This document shows positions 32,816-40,000 of a DNA stretch of 64,000 bases, one piece after another. Source of the DNA: JBFMCC01 sp034435275. Its GTDB lineage: Bacteria > Chloroflexota > Anaerolineae > Anaerolineales > Villigracilaceae. The DNA is taken from NCBI GenBank assembly GCA_034435275.1, contig DAOTXP010000084.1, forward strand, positions 23,762 through 87,761, given 5' to 3'. Every line of letters starts with the position of its first letter. Within the stretch, counting starts at the first letter, position 1. The notes beneath the pieces were generated by a model, which was not told the DNA's origin, did no database searches, and saw only the letters and a list, made by a program, of their open reading frames with translations. The translations under genes were made by a program, and so were the position numbers.

Positions 32816-33571
32816 ATGGCCAAAGTCATTATCCTCGGTTCGTCGAACGCCATCCCTCATAAAAACCACGAGAACACTCACATGGTCGTCGTGGGCAAAC
32901 AACGCACGGTGATGATTGACTGCGTCAGCACGCCGGTGTTGCGGCTGGAGCAGGCAGGCGTGGATTTCAATAACCTGACGGATCTGATCCTGACCCATTT
33001 TCATCCCGATCACGTCTCCGGTGTTCCATTATTGTTGATGGATATGTGGCTGATGGGACGCAAGCGGCCGCTCAACATCTACGGTCTTCATCACACCCTT
33101 GACCGCATCGAAGACCTGATGGGTTTTTATGAATGGGAAAGCTGGCCCGATTTCTTCCCCGTCTCGTTCACGCGCCTGCCTGCGGCTGAGATGACCCCCG
33201 TGCTGGATTGCGACGAATTCAGCTTTTATTCTTCCCCGGTGCGGCACCTCGTGCCGACCATTGGTCTCAGGGTTGTATTCAAACAGAACAAAAAAATCAT
33301 GGCGTACTCGTGCGATACCGAGCCTTGCGAGGAAGTCATCCGACTCGCGGAAGGAGCGGACGCGTTGATCCACGAATCATCGGGCGCCTCGCGAGGACAT
33401 TCGTCGCCTGCGCAGGCGGGCGAGGTGGCTTCGCAGGCGGAGGTCGGGCGGCTGTACTTGATTCACTACCCGAATGGTTCGTTTCGGACGGCGGACCTGG
33501 TGGCCGAGGCGAAAAAGAACTTCCAGGGACAGGTCGCCCTGGCTGAAGATTTCATGACGCTGGAGTTTTGA
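32816..33571 (+). CDS. Metallo-beta-lactamase-fold hydrolase (RNase Z-like)
   Basis: A 251-residue MBL-fold protein. LTHFHPDHVSGVPLLL is the HxHxDH metal site; HLVPTIGLRVVF and YSCDTEPCEEVIRLAEGADALIHESS match later motifs of the RNase Z/ElaC group, with a His in YLIHYPNG. A role in tRNA 3' processing is possible, but generic hydrolase function is equally so since the tRNA-binding exosite is not evident. It begins ten bases after the permease stop, AAAGGGACG serving as ribosome site. Confidence 0.85.
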   Translation: MAKVIILGSSNAIPHKNHENTHMVVVGKQRTVMIDCVSTPVLRLEQAGVDFNNLTDLILTHFHPDHVSGVPLLLMDMWLMGRKRPLNIYGLHHTLDRIEDLMGFYEWESWPDFFPVSFTRLPAAEMTPVLDCDEFSFYSSPVRHLVPTIGLRVVFKQNKKIMAYSCDTEPCEEVIRLAEGADALIHESSGASRGHSSPAQAGEVASQAEVGRLYLIHYPNGSFRTADLVAEAKKNFQGQVALAEDFMTLEF

Positions 33572-33691
33572 ATGATGTTGCAGGGAGGCTTCCATCGTTT
33601 ATTTTGCGCTCGGCCTCTTGCAAAAGTGCTCCTGCTGCCGTCCCCGGCGGCGAGGACGGCGCCTTGAAATACGTTTGCGCCAGGACAGATC

Positions 33692-33726
33692 AAAAAGCCG
33701 CTTCCTTCTGGGAAACGGCTTTTTTA
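33692..33726. terminator. Bidirectional terminator between MBL hydrolase and HNH gene
   Basis: AAAAAGCCG and CGGCTTTTT flank a stem extension CTTCC/GGGAA. Another GC hairpin GCCGTCC/GGACGGC lies at about 33638-33662 in the same gap. Confidence 0.8.
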
Positions 33727-34227
33727 CCAGCCTTCGATGAACGGAAGCCACTCCTGGTATTCGTTCATATGGCGGCCAAAAATGTACGCCGCGTTGGCGG
33801 GTGGTTCCTTCGGAATGCGCAGAAGCGACATGTGCACTTCCTCGGGCTTGCGGCCACCCTTGCGGTGATTGCAGGTGGGACAGGCCGCCACCACGTTGGT
33901 CCACACGTGCTCGCCCCCCAGGTGTCGTGGATGGACGTGGTCCACTGTCAGGCTTCCATCCCGGCGGCCGCAGTACTGGCAGGTATAATTATCACGGCGG
34001 AAGACTTCGCGTCGGGTCAGTTTGACGCGCGGCCGCGGGCGGTGGATCATGAACTCGAGGCGGATGACCGACGGGCGCGGCAGGGACAGGCTCACGGTCT
34101 GGATGTGGCCGCGGCCGTTCACGACCATATCGGCTTTCCCCGCAAGAATCAGCCCGATGGCCCGCCGGGTATTACATACGTTGATTGGCTCGAAGTTCGC
34201 GTTGAGCACGAGAACAGGCTCGTTCAT
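33724..34227 (-). CDS. HNH endonuclease domain protein
   Basis: A 167-residue protein with RREVFRRDNYTCQYCGRR, then LTVDHVHPRHLGGEHVWTN and VVAACPTCNHRKGGR. The CxxC/CxxC pairs bind zinc and the His-Asn-His residues form the nuclease core. Single-domain HNH proteins of this type are widespread; roles vary from restriction to repair. No methylase or toxin partner is adjacent, so no defence system is evident. The start is ATG 34227, with GGAGGC upstream on the minus strand. The N-terminal MNEPVLVLNANFEPINVCNT is typical. Confidence 0.9.
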   Translation of the reverse strand: MNEPVLVLNANFEPINVCNTRRAIGLILAGKADMVVNGRGHIQTVSLSLPRPSVIRLEFMIHRPRPRVKLTRREVFRRDNYTCQYCGRRDGSLTVDHVHPRHLGGEHVWTNVVAACPTCNHRKGGRKPEEVHMSLLRIPKEPPANAAYIFGRHMNEYQEWLPFIEGW

Positions 34228-34248
34228 GGAGCCTCCACAAGGGCTGAT

Positions 34249-34254
34249 TATAAT
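34249..34254 (+). promoter_or_regulatory. -10 element upstream of the epimerase gene
   Basis: TATAAT about 57 bases before ATG 34311, in the gap shared with the divergent HNH gene; no convincing -35. Confidence 0.4.
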
Positions 34255-34310
34255 GCCGGTTGGATAAACTCGTAAACCGTGACTTTCGTAACGACCATGG
34301 AGATTCTGGG

Positions 34311-35222
34311 ATGAAAGTGTTGATCGCCGGTGGAAGCGGCCTGATCGGCCGGGCGCTGACCCGTTCGCTGCTTGCCGACGGGCATCGGGTGTGGATTTTG
34401 ACGCGCTCGCCGTCGAAGGCGCGCCTGCCCGAAGGCGCGATTGCCGTGGGCTGGGATGCGCGCACGCCGCGCGACTGGGGGGAGTGGGTCAGTGAAATGG
34501 ATATCGTTGTGAATCTGGCGGGCGAGATTCTGGCAAACTGGCCGTGGACGAAGGCAAAGAAACGGAAGTTCATGAACAGCCGCGTGGACGCCTCGCGGGC
34601 GATGGCCGAGGAGATTCGCGCCGCGTCGCCGCGCCCGAAGGTTTTCGTTCAGGGCTCGGCAATGGGGTTTTACGGCCCGCATTCTTCCGAGGAACGCGTG
34701 ACAGAAGACTTTCCGCCAGCGGATGATTTTGGTGCGCGTATTTGCAGGAATAACGAGGCCGCATCGAATTCGGTTGAAGAAATGGGCGTTCGGCGCGTGA
34801 TCCTTCGTTCTTCCATTGTGTTGTCGCGGCGGAACTTGATCCTGATGTTGATGGCATTGCCCGCGCAACTATTCTTCGGTGGAAAGTTGGGCAGCGGAAG
34901 GCAGGGCTTCTCGTGGATTCACATTGACGACCACGTTGCGGCCATCCGCTTTTTGATGGAAAACGAAAACGCGCGCGGCGCGTTCAACCTGGCCGCGCCG
35001 AATCCTGTTAGCAGTGAAGAGTTTCTTCGCGCGATTGCAAAAGTCCTCAAGCGTCCGTTCTGGTTTCCCGTGCCCTCGTTCTTGTTGAAACTCCTGTTGG
35101 GCGAGATGAGTTCGATGGTTCTCGAAGGCCAATACGTCGTGCCGAAACGATTGCAGGCAATGGGATTCAAATTCAAGTTCGAGCAGGCCGAGTCGGCGCT
35201 GAGGGATTTGTATAAAAGGTAA
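34311..35222 (+). CDS. TIGR01777-family NAD-dependent epimerase-like protein
   Basis: A 303-residue short-chain dehydrogenase relative. MKVLIAGGSGLIGRALT is the nucleotide-binding loop; IVVNLAGEILANWPW, SRVDASRAMAEE, QGSAMGFYG and SWIHIDDHVAAIRFLM follow the pattern of SDR39U1/SulA-like proteins. Natural substrates of this family are unknown. The open frame extends 17 codons upstream to TTG 34260; ATG 34311 gives the conserved start directly at the Rossmann loop. The C-terminus (FKFKFEQAESALRDLYKR) matches the family. Confidence 0.88.
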   Translation: MKVLIAGGSGLIGRALTRSLLADGHRVWILTRSPSKARLPEGAIAVGWDARTPRDWGEWVSEMDIVVNLAGEILANWPWTKAKKRKFMNSRVDASRAMAEEIRAASPRPKVFVQGSAMGFYGPHSSEERVTEDFPPADDFGARICRNNEAASNSVEEMGVRRVILRSSIVLSRRNLILMLMALPAQLFFGGKLGSGRQGFSWIHIDDHVAAIRFLMENENARGAFNLAAPNPVSSEEFLRAIAKVLKRPFWFPVPSFLLKLLLGEMSSMVLEGQYVVPKRLQAMGFKFKFEQAESALRDLYKR

Positions 35223-35226
35223 GTGT

Positions 35227-35232
35227 TATAAT
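35227..35232 (+). promoter_or_regulatory. -10 element of a leaderless transcript (gene 35239, tyrS)
   Basis: TATAAT six bases before ATG 35239. It partly overlaps the end of the epimerase gene's 3' region. Confidence 0.6.
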
Positions 35233-35238
35233 GTCGCC

Positions 35239-35742
35239 ATGCCGGAGGATCGTGAGTTTCGTCCCGAAATACTGCCTCGCCGCGGGGAATTAACCGCGTG
35301 GGGATTGAGCGTCGGCTTGACCGTTCTGATGCTGGTCTTCAACAGCCGATGGGGCGCAGTGCCGGGCTTCGTGTGGGCGTTTCTGACTTTTCTGCTCTTT
35401 TCCGCATCCAGCATTTCTCTTGGCAACTGGGTGGACCGCCGCACGGTGATACGTCTCGGGGCGGACGGAATCCACTTCGAGAATGGGCTCCGCTCGGTGT
35501 CGCTGACCTGGCCCGAGGTCCAGAACGTGGCGGTGATCGCCTCGCGTGCGGGAAGGCGGGTTCAGGTCCAAAGTGAGAAATCCCACTTCACGTTCAAGTT
35601 GTACAGCGAGACCAGCCTGCTCGGTCAAACGATGCGCTCTGGCTTCGCGGGCGGCCAGGAAATTCTGGATACGGTGTTGAAGTCCAGTAATTTGAAATTG
35701 CAGAGCGACGCGCAGGGCGTGCATTATTACGGCCGTGTTTGA
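35239..35742 (+). CDS. Small two-TM protein with PH-like domain, upstream of tyrS
   Basis: A 167-residue protein with two hydrophobic segments at about residues 22-58, then a beta-rich domain (RRTVIRLGADGIHFENGLRS, LTWPEVQNVAVIASRAGRR) resembling bacterial PH/YcxB-like folds. Function unknown. It should be translated from a leaderless mRNA. Its last codons are His-Tyr-Tyr-Gly-Arg-Val-stop, with TAT and TAC at 35725-35730, just before a terminator and competing structure in front of tyrS. No separate tyrS promoter is visible, so tyrS probably depends on read-through from here. Confidence 0.75.
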   Translation: MPEDREFRPEILPRRGELTAWGLSVGLTVLMLVFNSRWGAVPGFVWAFLTFLLFSASSISLGNWVDRRTVIRLGADGIHFENGLRSVSLTWPEVQNVAVIASRAGRRVQVQSEKSHFTFKLYSETSLLGQTMRSGFAGGQEILDTVLKSSNLKLQSDAQGVHYYGRV

Positions 35743-35745
35743 GCG

Positions 35746-35787
35746 CGTTTTACGTTTGCCAGTGACGCATCACGGGAACGTAAAACG
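35746..35787 (+). promoter_or_regulatory. Candidate antiterminator pairing in front of tyrS
   Basis: CGTTTTACGTT (35746-35756) is fully complementary to AACGTAAAACG (35777-35787). This 11-pair stem encloses the 5' arm of the terminator and overlaps the first two bases of its 3' arm, so the two folds compete. No T-box sequence is present. Confidence 0.45.
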
Positions 35788-35803
35788 TGATGCGTAATTT
35801 TTT
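35765..35803 (+). terminator. Intrinsic terminator 15 bases before tyrS
   Basis: ACGCATCACG (35765-35774) and CGTGATGCGT (35786-35795) make a perfect 10-pair stem, followed by AATTTTTTG. Its place between a gene and tyrS without an intervening promoter suggests attenuation. Confidence 0.75.
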
Positions 35804-35817
35804 GTGTGAGGTGCGCC

Positions 35818-37029
35818 ATGAACCTTGATGAACAAGTAGAACTGCTGATGCAGGGCACGGAATACGGCGATGAAGAGTTAAAGAAGGCCATGACCGCCGA
35901 ATTGCGCGAGCGCCTTCTGCTCTCGCAGAGGGAGGGACGGCCGCTGCGTGTCTATTGCGGCTACGACCCGACCTCGACCGACCTGCATCTCGGCCACACG
36001 ATCACGATGCGCAAACTGCGCCAGTTCCAGGACCTCGGCCATGAAGTGACGTTCCTCATCGGAAGTTACACCGCGCTGGTGGGCGACCCCTCGGACAAGA
36101 ACAAGGCGCGTCCCATCCTGACCCTGGAGCAGGTGGAGGCCAACGCGAAGACCTACGCCGACCAGGCGTTCCGCGTGCTCGAGCGAGCAAAAACGAAAGT
36201 GCGCTACAACGGCGAATGGCTCGCGGAACTTTCGCTGGTGGATTTGATCAAACTGGGGCAGAATTTCACCGTGCAGCAGTTTCTGGCGCGGGAGAACTTC
36301 GCCAACCGCCTGGAGAAAGGGGAGCCGATCTTCCTGCACGAGACATTCTACGCCTTGATGCAAGGCTACGACGCGGTCGCCATGCAGACCGACGTGCAGG
36401 TAGGTGGGACGGATCAGTTGTTCAACATCATTGTGGCGGGGCGCAAGTTGCAGGAGGCGCTGGGGCAGAGGCCGCTGGTGGGGGTCATCACGGGCATCCT
36501 GCCCGGCACCGACGGCGTCCAGCGCATGTCCAAGTCCACAGGCAATGTCATTCCGATCAACACGACGGCGGAGGATATGTATGGGAAGGTGATGTCCGTG
36601 CCCGACTTTGCCATGGGAACGTATTATCGCCTTGTCACGCGTTTCTCGCCGCATGAAATTGCAGACATAGAGAAGAGGGTTGGCGATGGTACTACGCATC
36701 CGCGCGACGCGAAGATGAAACTGGCGCGCGAGATCACCAGTATCTTTTACGGGGATGTATCGGCGGATGCGGCGCAGGAGGCATTCGTCAAAACCTTCCA
36801 GCAGAAAGAGGTCCCCGACGAGATGCCTGAATACAGTCTCAGGCCGGGGCAGACCGTGCTGGATGTGTTGCTCGACGCAAAACTGGCGGAGAGCAAAAGC
36901 AGGGCGCGTGCCCTGATTGACCAGAAGGGTGTCCGCCTCGACGGCGAGACTCTGGAACGGGGCGACGCACCTTTTCCACACCCCGGCGTTTTGCAAGTCG
37001 GCAAACGGCGCTTTGTGCGCGTGAAATAA
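35818..37029 (+). CDS. tyrS: Tyrosyl-tRNA synthetase
   Basis: A 403-residue class I synthetase. YCGYDPTSTDLHLGHT carries the HIGH-like HLGH, RMSKSTGNVI is the KMSKS loop, and an S4 RNA-binding domain closes the C-terminus (AKLAESKSRARALIDQKGVR). It charges tRNA-Tyr. Length and ending fit the TyrRS group common outside E. coli. The frame allows GTG 35806, but ATG 35818 lies at better distance from GAGGTG. The gene is preceded by a terminator and competing hairpin, so its expression may be attenuated. Confidence 0.95.
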   Translation: MNLDEQVELLMQGTEYGDEELKKAMTAELRERLLLSQREGRPLRVYCGYDPTSTDLHLGHTITMRKLRQFQDLGHEVTFLIGSYTALVGDPSDKNKARPILTLEQVEANAKTYADQAFRVLERAKTKVRYNGEWLAELSLVDLIKLGQNFTVQQFLARENFANRLEKGEPIFLHETFYALMQGYDAVAMQTDVQVGGTDQLFNIIVAGRKLQEALGQRPLVGVITGILPGTDGVQRMSKSTGNVIPINTTAEDMYGKVMSVPDFAMGTYYRLVTRFSPHEIADIEKRVGDGTTHPRDAKMKLAREITSIFYGDVSADAAQEAFVKTFQQKEVPDEMPEYSLRPGQTVLDVLLDAKLAESKSRARALIDQKGVRLDGETLERGDAPFPHPGVLQVGKRRFVRVK

Positions 37030-37066
37030 AAGCAGGACAGGCTTCAGGCCTGTCCTGCTTGTTTTT
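37030..37066. terminator. Terminator between convergent tyrS and the PAS/GAF/HD-GYP gene
   Basis: AAGCAGGACAGGC (37030-37042) and GCCTGTCCTGCTT (37048-37060), then GTTTTT. The 3' arm lies within the last codons of the minus-strand gene, which ends at 37044. Confidence 0.9.
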
Positions 37067-40000
37067 CTTCCTCTTCGATCAGGTCAAAGAAAACTTCTGC
37101 GACCATGGGGTCGAAATGTTTTCCGGTTTCCTTCCTGATATATTCGATGGTTTCCTCCCGGCTCCAGGGTCCGCGATAGGGACGCTCGGAGAGCAGGGCA
37201 TCCCACACGTCCACAACCGCGAAGATGCGCGCCGCGAGGGGAATCTCCTCGCCGGAAAGTCCACGCGGGTAACCTTTGCCATCCCAGCGTTCGTGGTGAC
37301 AGTAGGGAATATCCAGCGCGGGGCGAAGATACGCGATGGGGTAGAGCAGGTCGTAGGCGTATTGCGGATGCTTGCGCATCTCGTACCGCTCCTCCTCGTT
37401 CAGCGGCCCCGGCTTGTTCAGGATGTAGTCCGGGACGCCCATCTTGCCAATGTCATGCAGGAGGACGCCGCGGCGAATGTGGGTCAGGTCGGAGTCGCTG
37501 ACGCCGAGGCGGCGCGCCAGCTTCAGGGTCATATCCGTGACGCGGCGGGTGTGCCCCTGGGTTTCCTTGTCGCGCAGTTCGAGAGCCTTTCCCCAGCCCT
37601 CCAGCGTCGTATCGTAGGCCAGGTACAGTTCCTGATTGGTGCGTTGCAGATTATCAAATAGCTGGGAGTTATCAATGGCGATGGCAGCCTGCCCGGCCAG
37701 AGTGTGAAGGAATTCCATCCAGTCCGGAGTGGGTGAAAACTCCGAACGCATGAAGACTTCGAGTACGCCTTTCACCTGTCCTTTGCCGAGTAGTGGAACG
37801 CCCACGTACGAGACGAAACCTTCGCTGGCCAGCCACTCCAGGCGCGGGTATTCGGAGGCCTGTTTCAGATCGTAAATGTGGAGCGGGCGGCGGCTGAGGG
37901 TTACCTTCCCAGCCAAACTGTCGCCAATGCGGATCTGGCTGGACGGTCCGCCGGCGGACCGGAAGCCGGCGCTCTTGATCAGGGTGAGATGTTGCAATCC
38001 CTGGTTGTAAAGCAAGATGTCGATTGCGTCAGCGTTGAGTTGGATCAGGGCGTGGTCGAGCAGGATGTTGAGAGTCACGCGCAGGTCGAGACTGGAGGCG
38101 ATGGCCATGTCCACATCGCGCAGGGCGGTCAGGCGGCTCACCTGCTCCTGGCTGTTTTCGAGCAGACGCGTATTTTCGATGGCAACCGCGGCCTGATTGG
38201 CAAAGGCGCTCACCAGGCGAGCGTGTTCTTCGGTGAAGTGACCGGGTTCGGCGCTATCCACAGTAAGCATGCCGATCACCTGGTTCTGGGCGATCAGCGG
38301 GACGCCCAGCCAGGATTTGATATGGCTGTGCGGTTTTTCGTTAAAGGGTGCGTAGGCGTGACTGGCGTCGTTCACAATGTGGGGGCGGCGCTCCTGAATG
38401 ACCACGGTGTTCGGGTTGTCACCCGGAATTGGGAATTTGATTCCGAGCACTGCGCCCTGATCCTTCCAGCCGCGCCCGCCGACGATCTCGAGGAATCCGT
38501 CTTTCAGGAGCAGGATCGAGGCGCTGTCACATGGAACCACGCGGGCGAGTTGCTCCAGAATCAACTGGATGGCCCGGGTCATATCCATCGTGGTGGTGAT
38601 GATGGAGCCTGCCTCCCGCAGTGTCTCGGCCTCCTGGCGCCGGCGTTGTTCGCGCTCGAACGAGCGCGCGTTTTGAACGGCAATGGCGGCCTGGTTGGCG
38701 AATGCCATGAGTCGTTCCGCATGGGTGGCGGTGAAGAACGCCGGCTGGCTGTGGTCGATGTCAATGAAACCGATCACCGAATCTTCCCCTTTGATGGGCG
38801 CGATCAAAGCCGAGCGGATCCAGGCCGTTGGCGGAAAACGAATCCACGCGGGATCCGTTTCGGTATCCAGGATCAGGAGCGGCTTTCCCGTGTCAATGAC
38901 GATTTGCAGGCTGGGGATCTTCGCGCATTCCAGTTCGAGGGATTCGATCCATTCCTTGAGTCCGCGCTCCTGGAATCCTCGATGACGATGGAAACGGGCG
39001 ACGCCCTCGTGGATGAGCATGATGCTGGCGGTCTCGCTGGGCAGGACTCTGCCGAGCGTTTCCAGAATGGAATCCATGACTTTATCGAGATCGAGGCTGC
39101 TGGTCAGGATCGCGCCTGTGTCGCGCAGGGCCTCAGCCAGGAGACGCTGTTCGTGCTCCGCCTGCTGGCTGCGGAGACGTTCGATGGCTGTTCCAAGTTG
39201 CCCCGCAATGGTAACCAGCAGGCGCTCATCCTCCATCGTGAAGAAATCGGGCGCCTTGCTTTCGGCGTTGATCATGCCGATCACGCGTCCTTCGACGAGC
39301 ATGGGGACACACAATTCAGATCGAGTCTCCGGGTTGATTTCGATGTAGTTTTCGAGCGCTGTGACATCGGGGATGCGCATGGGCTTTGCCGTGGCCGCCA
39401 CCTGCCCGGCCACCCCCTCACCGACCGGATAACTATGAATGCGCTCCTTGTGGATGATCCCGCGATAAGACGGGTGTGGGTAGAATGATTGTCTGTCCTC
39501 CGCTATCAGCAGGAAACCGAGGATGTCCGGGAACATGGTATTGCCGATAATTGCTGTAGCCCGTTCGATCAATATGTCTACATTTTCGGCTTGTGTGCTG
39601 GCGGTGGCCAGTTCGTGTAAAACGGTCAGTTCCCTGAGCTGGCGTTCCTGGGCATCCTGCGCATTGCGGCGCTCGGTGATATCCTGGGCGATGGCGAAGA
39701 CGACATTTTGTCCGAAGTAGGTTCCTTTATAGAGGCGGACGTCCTTTGGGAAAATCTCTCCGTTACTGCGTTTCCCCCAAAATTCGAACTGTTGAGGGAT
39801 TCCCTCAAAGGCGCGCTGGACGGCCTGTTTTACCGCTTCCATGTTATTTTTACCGGGCGCACTCAAGACCTCGGGGGTCTTCCCGATAAAGAAGTCGCGC
39901 GGATACCCATACATTTTGACCGCCCCCTCATTGACATTCAAAAACTCACCCTTCTCGTTTTGAACGTAGATCGCCTCCGTTACGCTGTTGAACATACCCT

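Noticed and set aside
33724..34227. HNH gene as part of a defence system
   Set aside because: No methylase, toxin, helicase or other partner lies beside it; neighbours are housekeeping genes.
35743..35817. T-box leader for tyrS
   Set aside because: The conserved T-box sequence and the specifier-loop architecture are not present.
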